Numbered from the stretch's first letter, positions 20,855-32,111 are shown. The stretch: 64,000 nucleotides of DNA from Tretioscincus oriximinensis (GCA_022410635.1 JAJVDF010000168.1:270788-334787); one strand, 5' to 3'. Notes: a model not told the origin generated them from the letters alone. Program-made: numbers and translations.

Positions 20855-22980
20855 TGTAGACATTGATGGTCAAATTTCCATGTTCTACTCTCCTTCTGCC
20901 ACAGTATTGTAATCTCACCCTCTTTGCCCTCCCTGTCATTCATTCCTTTCTTCCTTTTCCCATCCATTCCTTCCCTGGCCAAATACATGAATACTGAAAA
21001 AGTCAGATCAATCTCGCATGGAGCGCTCAATATTACAGCATGCTCATGATGGGTGTAAATGTTTTTCTTTGTTTGTTTCTGTCTCTCCCCCCTCCCCCTT
21101 TATAAGATTAGCTATTTGTACTTGTCAAATTCTGAGAATATGCTCGTTACAATGTGCAAAATGCTTGCTCCGTCTGCAGAAGGAAGGTTGTTTTTTTCCC
21201 AGTGTCATAACATTAATCACACATACATGCATTGGATTTCTTATGTGAATGTATACCGCATGTGTCTGCTCACCCCTAGGAGATTTGGTGCATTGCTAAT
21301 TTCCAACAATTGTAATATTTTGTTGCTGTGTTTCTTTCCGTCTTCCTCCTGGCTTCATCGGGATTTTAAGAAAAAACGTGGGATTTTTTCACACTCATTT
21401 TCAGAGAATGCGCTCTGGGAACTATTCCCATCTACTGGTAGAGAAAATTGTTTGTTGCCTTTTGCACTCCTCCAGGCAGAAACATTCTTGGTTCTAGCCC
21501 AGATGTAGGCAGTATGAAAGCTCTACTCTCTAGTCATATATGCTCTTCCAGGGTGACTGGGTGAAAATACATCATGTCACACATAGAACATAGAAGGTTG
21601 AGAATACAGCATTCATACTTCCTACAGAAATGTTTCCATAGTCACAGGAATCAGGGCTGTATTTAGGCACATGGAACTTGTGCAGCTGCATGGGGTGGGA
21701 AGGTTTTGAGGGCAGCTAGTAATAAAAAGATATCAATATTTTATTGCTTTTATCATTGTAAAACTCAATTTTTTTAAAAGCTCAAAATTCCACAGTTTAT
21801 TGTTTGTAATCTGTAAACGAATAGCGGTGCTGAAATTTAGGAAAGGAAAGAGGAGGTGTAAAATAAATGAATGCACAGAGGCATCATACATCCAATATAT
21901 GGGTCTGATAGGAATTAGTGTGGACTGCTTAAACACAGTCCACACAAGGGAAATTTAAGAATACTTTTGGAATGGTTGGGGACTACAGAAGCAATCAGAA
22001 ATGCAAATACTCTACTTCTGCTAATTGCTTAGATTATTTCATCTGCTAATTGCTTAGATTATTTCAATTTCAAATTGAGAACTTTGAGTTCTATTTCTCT
22101 CACACATACGCACACAAACACACACTTAGTTGAATTAATCCACCAGACACATGCATTATAGCAATTTGTGAATGATGTGAAGAGGTGAAAATGTCATCAG
22201 ATCTAATAAAGAATGTTACGAAAGGTCACAAAAAATTACCAAATTTACATATTTGTTGCAGTGTGCATGAAGTTACTCATCCACCCTATCCAAATGTGAA
22301 AATAAAATAAAAATGTGTATAAAAGTGCATATTTTTATGTGTAGTAAATATGCAGAAAAAAACCCTAATCTTACGTATGGTGTCCATTATACACCACATA
22401 TTAAATTGAAACAAAAGATATCTAAAAAGGATGAACTGCAACAACAGAACAAGGGACATTTAAATATCTGAAATTTTCTAATCTGTCCGTTTTGGTGACT
22501 GAACCTTAATGCACCACTAATAATGATCCCCCAGGATTCTGGGCCCAGAAATCTTAGTTCATGACTGACAAAAACTTTACAGACCAGCTCCAAAGCTTGC
22601 ACAAGCTTGGAACTAGTCTGGAATAGCCACCAACCTACAGATAACATTATTCCAGCTCTGAGAGTCTGGGAAATGTCACAGCCATTGAAGGATTGCTATG
22701 TCCCAGACCAGCTAAGAAGAAAGATTTGCTGAGTCCAACAGAACATCCCCACAGCTGAAAAACAGCACTTTGGAGGCATTTTTACTTTCATTGCATCCCA
22801 CATCCAGGCTTCTACGTGCTTTAAAGATCTTTCCTTTTAAAGCTTTCCTTTCTGCATATTCTCTGATATAAAAAGCCTCCATTTTAAAGTCCTCAAGAAA
22901 AATATTTCTGGAGAACTGGAAAGCTGCCTTCTATGCAAATTGTAAAGATTTCATTGGCTCTTGTCTGTGCAGAGACTGCC
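20855..22980. other. Unassigned sequence
   Basis: AT-rich, with a perfect 25-bp tandem duplication (22,017-22,041 and 22,042-22,066). I see no coding exon or dispersed repeat. Confidence 0.4.
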
Positions 22981-22984
22981 TGGG

Positions 22985-23090
22985 AACAGTAGGCAGGGTT
23001 GCAGAGAATTCTGGGGATTGTATTCAGACAAGCACAGCCGTTCCTTCTGGGACTCGAATTTTGAAGGTAGGCGAGGTAGAATGGGGATGT
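22985..23090. repeat. Interspersed repeat family Q, copy 2
   Basis: GCAGAGAATTCTGGGGATTG and CAGACAAGCACAGCCGTTCC parallel 2,500-2,625 in the same orientation. Confidence 0.4.
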
Positions 23091-23157
23091 GTGGCTAATG
23101 CGTTTGTTTTTTTTAAGCATCTTTAACGCGGGGCAAACCAACAGGTGGAATAAGGAC

Positions 23158-23217
23158 CCAAGATTCCAATGTCTATCATTGGTCTTTATGGACCAATGGC
23201 AGACCTTGGAACCTTGG
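23158..23217. repeat. Short inverted repeat (hairpin)
   Basis: Arms 23,158-23,184 and 23,191-23,217 are imperfect inverted copies of 27 bases around a 6-base loop, with ATTGGTC / GACCAAT at the base of the loop. Could be a worn MITE. Confidence 0.5.
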
Positions 23218-23219
23218 AG

Positions 23220-25425
23220 TCAGTGAGTAGCGTGTGTTGCCAACCCTGTGACTTACAGCTTCTCCAGGCAGGCAGGCAGTAGTCGAAGCCTCAGTTCAGT
23301 GGGAAAATGGCAGAGGCGGCCAACTCCACGGCATCTTCTGTAGCTGTACCGGGAGCAGCAATTTTGCCATCCGCCCCATCACTGCCTCCAGCCCACCTCT
23401 GACTGGTGCAGGTTGATAGAAGACTGGCAGAAGGAGCTGCTGCTGGAAGAGGTGATCAGGAGGCAGCAATAGGGCAGGTGACACATTATCTGCCAAGCGT
23501 AGCCACAACCTCTTGCTTCTTTTTCCCCAGCCATCAGCCAGGCTTCACCCCTAGTCCAGAATAAAGTAGGTCAGTGTAGAAAAGCCTTACGTAAGCACAA
23601 ACTCTCAAGCACCGATTACTCATTTTGTATCTTTTTATATGGGTGAACAGAACTTTGTCAGCAATGAGCAGTTTTTGCCAAACGATCAAGATCCATTTCA
23701 TTTAGAATTTGATCTCTGGAAATATTTCATGCATATTTTAACCTGTTTTTAATGCCTTTCTCATTTCCTATTTCGAGATTGCAATATAGTATGGGGTATA
23801 AATAAAATAGACGTTTGACCGGATATGTAACCCTCTTGAGCAGTAACTCTCATGGCCATTGAAATGGGAAACATGTGTTCCTCTCTTGAGAAGGAGGAAC
23901 AAAACCATTGATATGGCAATCTTTTGATGGTCCCTGGGAATAGACGGCTGGAGACCTTTCATGTGCAGCGGGCAAGTTAGAGTTTAATTCTGCAGAACAG
24001 GATATACATACATTATTCTTAGCATCGCTAATGTGTTCAGGTTCCATGTTTTTGACATGGGAAATCCCAGGAATTTCTGTGTGTTCATAGGGGTGACTTT
24101 GCATAAAATGTGTGTTGGTTATGGTGCCCCTTCCACTTCATATGTGTGCAAGTTGTCAGTGTACAGCTTTCGGTAAGGTGTGTGGATTCTCAGCTTTAAA
24201 TATCCTGCACAACTGCTTGTTGTTGTTTTATTTCATTACTAATGGTGAAGCCTGGTCATTGCCAGTCAAAGATCTATAGTCCTTTCTCATTCTCCCCTTC
24301 CCCCTTCCCCTTCTTATTATCATTATCATCATCTGTATTGCTCTGATCCCACACAACAACACGAGCACTTTAAACTGGATTAATAAAGGTGTGCATAAAT
24401 GTCTTAGGCCTACTTCAACAGATGCAATGGGGTAAACAAACATTCTAAGGATAATGTATCACTCACAGTTGGACATTGGAAATCAACCCCTAATGATAGG
24501 GCCATTGCACCTGTGCTTTGCCTGAAAACGTATTGACCAGCTTAGATGGAGACTGAGGTCAACCCAGAACGCTGGCCTCTTCTTACAACCTTTGATTTGC
24601 TCTGTGAAAACCAATTCAAAAGGCAGAAGCTGCCCCCAGGGAGTCACCTCACCTGTTCTCAATGTGTTGGATCACATTTCTTTCCTCTGAAGCTTGTGGG
24701 TAAAACCATAGTAGCTCCTAACACTGCTGAAGGCACCTTTCTCCCCCTCCTCCTTGCCTTTCCTCTTTTATATTAATGCCGTACAGTGAACCTAAAATAA
24801 ACCCTCATTAATAAAATTCAAGCATGCTGTGTAACGCTCTGATGCCTGAAATGCTTCCTTTCTTTATTAGCCCGCTCAGAGTAACATGGCAGAGCTCTCT
24901 GGCTGCTCAGCTATACCTCCAGGAGGGAAGGATAATTAGTTCTCCATGCTGGTGGTATCCTGGGCCTCGTCGGAGAGCAGTCCGATAGTCTCATGTGGAG
25001 TTCTGTAGCACAAAACCCAGCTTGCACTGGATGGGACACAGATTTACCTAACTTATTTCCTCTATGACCTTCAGGTCAAAGCAACAGTCGGTCCGTGAGT
25101 TGCGTTTTGCCCTTGAGATTGGATTTAAACTAAAACAGCCAAGAGAGAGAGAGAAAGGCAGAGAAGGAAGGTAGCGATGGGGGCAGAAAGAAAATCTGGG
25201 TTGAATTAAGATGATGCTGAAATATTCTTGCCTGGCCATTCCTAAGGCAAAAAAAAGCCAGCTAGCTGGGATGTTATTTATTAATAGCATGTATTCTGTG
25301 GAACTACAGATCAGTTTATTTTTGGCCTGTTCCACATTGGAAGAAATTCATGAGGCCATTTCATTCAGTTGGTCCTTTGTTCTCCCCAAAGTAAGAACGT
25401 TTATTTCCAAAAAAAATCCATGCAT
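23220..25425. other. Unassigned sequence
   Basis: Positions 23,300-23,480 are GC-rich; elsewhere AT-rich. No exon, repeat partner or structured element recognised. Confidence 0.4.
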
Positions 25426-25441
25426 CAATTCTCAACATATG

Positions 25442-26567
25442 TCTAGTGTCTAGTTTCACAGTAATCAGACTTAGGGATATTTTTTTACCTGATGGGTCAC
25501 CGTTGCAGATAGGACAAATTAGGCGTCTAACCAATCTGAGAAACTTATGGATAGAGGAGATGGCCCTACATTCATTTATATCCCAGAGAAGCACTCAAAA
25601 TCAGATGCATTTGGGTAAAACCAACTTCGAAGTGATCATAGAGGACCGGCTAAAGTATAAAGTAAATATTGTGGGGAAGCTCTATCAGGAACTATTACGA
25701 GTCAAGTATAAAAATAAGGCCCAACTAAGACAGGGCTGGAATCAGGATTTATATATACCGGATCTATATTGGAACAGTTGGATTAAAGACGTTAACTTGA
25801 TTAAGATAGGAAAATTTAAGGAGGCTGAATATTAATTAATTACAAGATGGCATCGCACACCAGTCCAATTGTTCCACAGAACAGGGGCCTCAGCAGTATG
25901 TTGGCATAATTGTCATACAAGGGGCACATATTTTCACATGTGGGCTCAATGCCCCGCAATTATTACATTCAAAACAACTATACTCAGGGAGATAAAATTG
26001 ATTACAAATATAGATCTTCCTGCGGATGATTTATTTTGGCTGACCGCAAGCATCTCCGTCCCAGTACCAGACCACAAAACATCTTACTTTATAAAAAGAG
26101 CCGTTTGGGTGGCACATCTAGTAGTGGCCAGGGGTTGGAAAGATAAGGCACAATGGTCTTTAAATCTCTGGTACGACTATTTAGGAGAATTTTTGTTACA
26201 AGAGGCTATCCAGGAAAAAAGGTTGCATTTACAAGGTATAACCACAAACCATACTTGGCGGAACAATTGGAAAAGTTTAATCCAATTCGGTGTAAACAGA
26301 CAAAATCTCATTATTTGGTATACTATACAGCTTATTTTCCAACTGCATATTATGTAAGGGTTTCAATGATATGTTATCAGGTGGTGGTGGAGGGGTGGGA
26401 TGGTAGGATGAGGGTTGGGAAGATGGGGCTTTGAAAGGAGGAATTGTATCACTGTTGTATCACTATTTATTTTTGATAATTGCTCCTGCAGATCCTTTTT
26501 GTTCAATGTGATTTTTGGAATATTGTAATAACAACATCATTAAAATAAAAAATATAATTTCAAAAAA
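25442..26567 (+). mobile_element. 5'-truncated L1 LINE with 15-bp target-site duplication
   Basis: An insertion of about 1.13 kb bounded by AATTCTCAACATATG at 25,427-25,441 and again, perfect, at 26,568-26,582. It holds the C-terminal part of L1 ORF2, a 3'UTR with a G/A-rich stretch (26,380-26,420), AATAAA-like signals and an A-rich tail directly before the second duplication. The perfect duplication and long readable frame suggest a fairly young insertion. Its orientation is plus. Confidence 0.9.
25446..26357 (+). pseudogene. L1 ORF2 C-terminal remnant, one premature stop
   Basis: About 303 codons in a single frame, broken only by a TAA at 25,833-25,835. Before the stop come QIRRLTNLRNLW and a long block ending in KFKEAEY. 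After it come RWHRTPVQLFHRTG and the cysteine/histidine motif C-x3-C-x7-H-x4-C (CWHNC ... HMWAQC), the zinc-knuckle-like end of L1 ORF2. The endonuclease and reverse transcriptase domains are missing by 5' truncation, so it cannot move itself. L1 identity is secure; the subfamily was not determined. Confidence 0.88.
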
Positions 26568-26639
26568 AATTCTCAACATATGAATTTAATGTAGAAGATA
26601 TGGTGTCCATGCATTTGAAGCTTCTTGCAGACATTACTG

Positions 26640-27070
26640 ACTTATTTCACTATTAATGGAATTAATTATAGTAATGAATGGCCTCTAGCCCTCTTCCCCC
26701 TTGCTCTACCCATCCCTTCCTTGCCTCTCTTATTCCCTCCTATCCCCCATTCACTTGTTGCTTCTTTGTTTTGTTTCTTCTTTCTTTCCATTTCCTTTCC
26801 TTCCTTCTTCCTTTCCTTCTTTATTTTGCCTTCTTTATCTACAATCCTTTCCTTCCATCTTTCATCCATTACTTCCTTTTCTTCCTTCCTTTACCTCCCA
26901 GTACCAGGATATTCCACTTCTTACATGTTTCCATCCAGAAAACTATCCATTTATTACTTCCCGCTGTTTTGTGACTTTTAGCCAGCTTCCAACCCAGAAC
27001 TCTGATCTCTGGAGGCTGCCAAAGTTCCGAGCCCTAATATTGGTCTCTGGGGGCAGCCTGTATAGAAGAC
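26640..27070 (-). mobile_element. Composite interspersed repeat family P, copy 2 (uninterrupted)
   Basis: Same order as copy 1 at 33-690 without the CR1 insertion; the empty site is GTACCAGGAT|ATTCC at 26,910/26,911. The plus strand has a 200-base C/T-rich tract (26,690-26,905). On the minus strand the left block reads FGSLQRSEFWVGSW and REVING, as in copy 1, and the right end shares CTAGAGGCCATT-like terminal words with copies 3 and 4. Confidence 0.6.
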
Positions 27071-27224
27071 AAGCCAGTTGGCCGAAGTAGGTGTGATTTT
27101 GACCAATGTGGGAGGTGGATTTNAGCTTACTCACTGAATCATATTGATATAGATAGTTGGATGTTCTGGAATAAATTAAAAAACACTGAGATTTATTTCA
27201 AACTAGTGAAATAAGTGCATAACA

Positions 27225-28200
27225 TAAGCCCACTATGTTACAGTTATGCAATGAGCTCTAATCCCTCTTCTCCCTTGCCTCCTTCATCTATTCTGTCCAT
27301 CTCTCCATCTCTCCTTCCACCCCTTCCTCATCCCTCTGTGCCTTTTTCCACCCCTCAAACCACTCTGTCCAACTGTTGTGAACCAACTCCTAAAAGAAGA
27401 AAGTGAATGCAGCCTTCTGGAAAACCAATAATTCACTGAAACAAACTCAGCACTACTGAGAGCCAAATAAAACAGCACCAATAGTTTCTAAAGTGAAATA
27501 CAAATGTTGGTACCAAAGGATAGTTCAGCAGCTTTTCTCTTATATAGCAAACCTCCACACACCAGAGAAAACAACCTGTTCAGGGGANACAACCTAGTCC
27601 TGCTCAATTTACAGCCCAGCTCACCGCATAGCAGCTAGTCTACTGCTGCCCCTCCTCTTTTGCAAACTTGCTTTACTTTCCTGTTCCCCTGTTCCTGGGG
27701 CTCTAAGGATGAAGGGGGAGATGCAAATGGCAGGTTTTCCCCTCATCCAGCACCAGGAGGCTGGGTAACCCCANAGCTGGAATCTGACTGGGCAAAATCT
27801 GAACTGGAGCCTGACTGGGAATCCTTGGCTACATGGCAGGGAGTCACGAACAGGAGCAGCATATTTTGCTTTCCTCTGGACTGCCCAGGTGCATCTGGTG
27901 GGCCTCTGTGTGACACAGAATGCTGGACTCAATGGGCTGTGGCCTGATCCAGTATGGCTCTTCTTATGTTCTTATGTTCATCACTGGTACACTTTGGCCC
28001 TAATCCTGCNGGGACTACAGGTTCTGATTCTCCACACCTTTAGTGATCTGCCTTTCTTCCTCTTAATCCTCCAGTGGGAGATGTCTTGGCATGAGAGGCT
28101 GTCATGACACCATCACTCCATCCCTTTCCCCATCCTTCCCTCCACCCAATAAGGTCTCATCTGCTGAGATCTTGAATCTGGTGCGATTTCTTTCTTTTTC
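27225..28200 (-). mobile_element. Composite repeat family P, copy 3 (long form), split by CR1
   Basis: Aligns with copy 4 (46,735-47,290) over CAGCCCAGCTCACCGCATAG, CTCTAAGGATGAAGGGGGAG and CTACAGGTTCTGATTCTCC. On the minus strand there is a worn acidic/serine-rich reading ending in RRGSSRLAA (27,625-27,660). Then follows a part with a TATATAAGAG box near 27,540, absent from copy 4, and then the terminal GAGCTCATTGCATAACTGTA. An LTR-type element is possible from the promoter-like box; no paired LTR or primer site was found. Confidence 0.5.
27834..27977 (+). mobile_element. CR1-clade LINE 3' end (subfamily a), short
   Basis: Only the last ~145 bases: GCAGGGAGTCACGAACAGGA, TGGGCCTCTGTGTGACACAG... 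ending in CTTCTTATGTTCTTATG octamers. The matching place in copy 4 (near 47,066) lacks it, so it is a separate later insertion. Confidence 0.75.
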
Positions 28201-28236
28201 TTTTCCTTTTTTGGGGGGGCGGGGCTGGCGGTGGAG

Positions 28237-28510
28237 AGTTACTTTGCAGGATCAGGGCCAAATGATCCAATNACTTTTTTATTTTTTAAAAAATCCTTTT
28301 TGGTTGAGTTTTTCTTTTCTTTTTTGCTTTGCAGGATCAGGGCCAAATTATTTGTGTGTGGTTGTGTGTGTGTAAAAGAGAGAGAGAGATTTCTCTCCTC
28401 CTGCCTTTTGGAGGTAATTTTTTGGTTTCTGTTTTGCAGGATCTGGATTGAAAGATCCAATGGTTGATGTTTTGGGGTTTTTTCCTGACAGCAACCTAAG
28501 CAGATCATTT
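28237..28510 (+). repeat. Repeat family U with three GCAGGATC modules
   Basis: TTTGCAGGATCAGGGCCAAA occurs at 28,243, recurs at 28,329 and again, worn, at 28,434 (period about 85-105). The last module and its continuation (CCTGACAGCAACCTAAGCAG) match 48,832-48,935. The same module occurs inverted at 27,985-28,010 and 47,071-47,100 inside family P. Confidence 0.45.
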
Positions 28511-28673
28511 GGTGGTTGTGGGTTACAGATATATTATATCCCATAATAAAAGCTGCTCTCTGCTTATGAGTGGCTCCACTTTAAGAATAGCACTGCAAAA
28601 CTCATACGCTTGTTGACTATTTTTTCCTTTTTAGTCTCTAAATAGGGAAAAGTTAAAACAGCACATGCCATGC

Positions 28674-28775
28674 ATCATCATCATCATCAACATCATCATC
28701 ATCATCATCAACATCATCATCATCGTTGTTGTTGTTGTTGTAGTTGTTGTTATAGTTATAGTTATTATAGCTGTT
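28674..28775. repeat. (CAT)n-(GTT)n compound microsatellite
   Basis: CAT/CAA units to 28,724, then GTT/GTA/TTATAG units. No strand preference. Confidence 0.9.
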
Positions 28776-28825
28776 GGGAAAAGACAGTGAACATTTCAGG
28801 TGCATCCCAATATTTATTTATTCTA

Positions 28826-29025
28826 GGCTGACCAGATGACCCCTTTGGGTGTGTGTGTTGAAAACCCGTTTTTGGGGTACCTCCCAGTTTTTTCTGAGGA
28901 AATTTGTTTCAAAAAAAGATTTTTTTTCAAAAATGTGTTCGTTTTTTTTTCCTTCAGAAAAAAAATGGTAGTCACCCCCAAAATGGGTTTTCAACCCCCC
29001 AAAAAACCAGGTCATCTGGTCAGCT
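28826..29025. mobile_element. Palindromic (fold-back) element A, copy 2
   Basis: About 200 bases. Starts GGCTGACCAGATGACCCCTT and ends with GGTCATCTGGTCAGC, TA on both sides (28,824-28,825, 29,026-29,027). GGTTTTCAACCCCCC on the right mirrors GTTGAAAACCC on the left. Same structure as 1,537 and 55,194. Confidence 0.75.
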
Positions 29026-29108
29026 TAATTTATTCTCCTATAGTCAAACTATACTGTATTCTGTGCTTTATTCTGGAATATGCAAGGATAGTGGAATAAT
29101 TAATCTGT

Positions 29109-29199
29109 CTTCAGTCCTAAAGAACTGGACTAAAACAGGACTTTAATTTTTATTTCTTAATTTTTTTTCCTGATTTACTCCAGTTCTTTAGGACTGAAG
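29109..29199. mobile_element. Fold-back element F
   Basis: Arms 29,109-29,140 and 29,168-29,199 match at 30 of 32 positions (CTTCAGTCCTAAAGAACTGG and its complement) around a T-rich centre of 27 bases. It lies 82 bases from palindromic element A. No clear target duplication. Confidence 0.6.
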
Positions 29200-29285
29200 C
29201 CAGATTTAAAGTACATGTCAGAATAGCATATTTCAGAGGGGTACCAGGAAATTGATCTGCATGCTAATTTGGGAAGTCAAATGAC

Positions 29286-29560
29286 TTAAGAACATAAGAA
29301 GAGCCAAAGTGGATCGGGCCAGAGCCCATCTAGTCCAGCATTGTGTCTTACACAGAGGCCCACCAGATGGACCTCGGCAGTCCAAACAGAAGAAGGCAAA
29401 ATATGCACCTGTTCATGACTCCCTGCAAATGGCATTTCAGGAGCACTACCTGTTGCTCCATCCCAGAGGCAGCATCCAGACATCCATCCTAGTACCCATT
29501 TATACCCTTGGTGTCCATAATCCTGTCTAGTCCTCTCTTGAAGCTATCCCAGCTTCATTA
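29286..29560 (-). mobile_element. CR1-clade LINE 3' end (subfamily a)
   Basis: Starts AAGAACATAAGAAGAGCC and runs further into the element than most copies (TACCCTTGGTGTCCATAATC, CTAGTCCTCTCTTGAAGCTA). It is directly followed by a second copy in the same orientation. Confidence 0.75.
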
Positions 29561-29900
29561 GTACATAAGAACATAAGTGCATGNCTTAAGTACATAAGAA
29601 GCGTCCTGCTGAATAGGGCCACATCCCACCTAGTTCAGCCTTCTGGTGCACCCAGTGGTCCACCAATTGCACCTGGGCAGAACCAAACAGAAGAAGGCAA
29701 GACCTTTATCTGTTCTCAGCTCCCTGCAAACAGCATTTCATGAATCATGCCTGTTTCAACATCACAGAGGCAATTTCAAGAAATCCATTCTAATAGCTAA
29801 GGATACCCTGTTCATGAATTCACCTATTCGTACCTTAAAGCTATCCAGGTTGCTATCTATCACCACCATATTCAAAATATTAAAACCCCATATTTTAAAA
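29561..29900 (-). mobile_element. CR1-clade LINE 3' end (subfamily a), adjacent diverged copy
   Basis: ACATAAGAACATAAGTGC, CAGCCTTCTGGTGCACCCAG, CTGTTTCAACATCACAGAGG. More diverged from the consensus than its neighbour. Right limit approximate. Confidence 0.65.
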
Positions 29901-30179
29901 ATTGGATATATATGTATATATATATTAGCCCATTTCCCCTTTAGCCTCATTCCATCCCATTGGTGACAAATTTCAACAGCCTTACAAATGATCTTGCTAA
30001 ATCGCACATGGTGAGGCTTCTATTTCTTTACCTAATTAGTCAGCACCAGTTGAATTCTTTATGGCATTCACAGATTCTCTTGCTGTGCCTATTTCACAAC
30101 AATCCTGCACATTATTTAACAGCTGTCTTCCCTTGCTGCTGGTAGGTAACTATGTGGTATGTAACTTGTAAGCAGTCCC

Positions 30180-32110
30180 GCTGTTTGTTACTGACAATTA
30201 ATTTCTCTCGAGCCTTTCTTCCATTCAAACCAGGCCTTTATGCACCAAATCCAGCTATTCTAATACTCCCCACTTCTACAGATGAGAAAAAAAGCTTGGA
30301 TTGACAGATTATCACAGGGTAGTTAAGCATGTAATTGCTCAAATGAGTTAAAATCCCTTCAAATATCTGTCTTTGTACCTCATCACTCCACTTCATGGGC
30401 TCAAATATTTGACAATTGATGAAGATAAACTAAAGGGATCTTCATTAGCTACCAACCACCGTGACAGGCTTCTTTCAGAACAAGGCTGGTGAATTTGGGA
30501 GACTTATTATCTACTTTAAAAAACTGCAGGAAAGCAGGGGGGGGGGGGGGATACTTCAGCACACTTTAGACAAGGGAGCGGAGGAAAACCCCAAGAAGCT
30601 TATGCAGGAGCTGGGATCAAAGGGACCTCGAATTTGATAAATCGGGGCTGATGCTCACCAAAAATGGTTCAAAACTGGAATGAAATTGGTTGGCATTCTG
30701 GCTCACTGAATTACAAAGTGAATAGAAATATGAATTCTGAAGAGAGAGAGAGGATCCTTTTCCAGGTAATTTATATACTTATAGGGCTAGATCAATTTAA
30801 ATATATATAGATTAGCTTGATCTGGTTTAGCAGTGGTATCACATGTCTGCAATGCTTCTTCGCTCAACAGGTGAAATGAAGGTGTCTGGGGCATCACCAT
30901 GAAGAGACTATTCCACAATCTCCAGACCATCACTGACAAGGTATCTGAGATGCCCACACCTGTGGCTACTGAGGATAGTGGTACAATCAGGATAATTCCC
31001 TCCACAGATCCTAAGACATGGCAGATAGATATGGAAAAAGGTGGTTAACTCCCTGTTAGTATCTACCCACCTTGACTATCCCAATCTTCTTTGTCTTTAA
31101 TATTTCCCAGCATTGGGTCATCTAGGATAAGGTTAACTCCTTGAATCAAACACTGTTGTTCTGTGCCTTCTAAACCAGTTCTTCCCACTACTAATTTTGA
31201 AATAAGATACAACGTCCCATAAAAACAGTCTCAATGTATGGAATGGATCTGATTATGGTGGCATTGTTCTGCCCTTTGCTCTAAACAGCAAAAGGTGTTG
31301 CATTGGCCACTGAACACCCAACATCATACAGCTTCTCCATTAACTTTAATTTTTGTTTAGCTTCTACTGGAAGTAAAGAGTTGGGTTCGGTGGACCTTCA
31401 GTGGTTGAAGAAGTTCTTTCTTGTAAGCCTTTTCTAGCTTTCACAAGATCGATGCATCCCTTGGATGATTGGATTGGTTGTTTGACACAATCCATTTGAC
31501 ATTCGCTCCGTGCAAGTCACCTGCATAAACTTTGACGTTTGGAAGACAGAGGAGGAGGGGGTGAAACACTGGACATCAGTGAACGAGGAGGTAAGCGATG
31601 TTGGCAAAAATGTATTGCATTCTGCAATCTTTCACCTCTTGTCAGGTTCCCTTTTTGCAGGAGTCCTTCTCACTGTTATTATCCTCCTCCTCTCCCTTGA
31701 CAGGTGAGGTCGAGCACCAGGCAAGTCAATAAAGTTTCTCATGTATATTTCAAAGAACAGTAGTCAATTAACCTTGAGAGAGGGAGACACCGTCTTGTCT
31801 ATGACAACAGGCCAACATGCTGAATGTGGCAGGTTGAGAATGGCAGATGGTTGAAGTCACCAGCCAGTTCAAGGAAGGTTGCTCCTTTCTGTCCTCTGGA
31901 TCCAGCAAGAATCAGAGAAGGCTACATAATCATCATACAATATGTTGCAAGTCATCTGAATTAAATGCAATGAGAAATACTGAACCAATTTTTAAAAAAA
32001 CCTGTATCTGATTTATTTCTGCATGCCATGTGGATTGCAGCATTAGCAGACATAGCAGCAGAATTTTCATATTTACAGTCTGCCCTTCACCTTATACGAG
32101 CAACGTGAGC
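30180..32110. other. Unassigned sequence
   Basis: Contains a G run at 30,537-30,550. A 65-codon frame at 31,510-31,707 with a hydrophobic end (GVLLTVIILLLSL) has no recognisable family and no good start context. No repeat partner found. Confidence 0.4.
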
Positions 32111-32111
32111 T

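Noticed and set aside
25446..26357. Intact host gene or domesticated L1 ORF
   Set aside because: 5'-truncated with target duplication, A-tail and an in-frame TAA; all signs of an ordinary dead insertion.
27225..27640. Solo LTR of an endogenous retrovirus
   Set aside because: A TATA-like box exists in copy 3, but there are no paired TG...CA ends, no target duplication and no primer-binding site, and copy 4 ends in an A-rich tail. Left as unclassified.
31510..31707. 65-codon frame with a hydrophobic C-terminus
   Set aside because: Too short, no start context, no signal-peptide layout and no recognised family.
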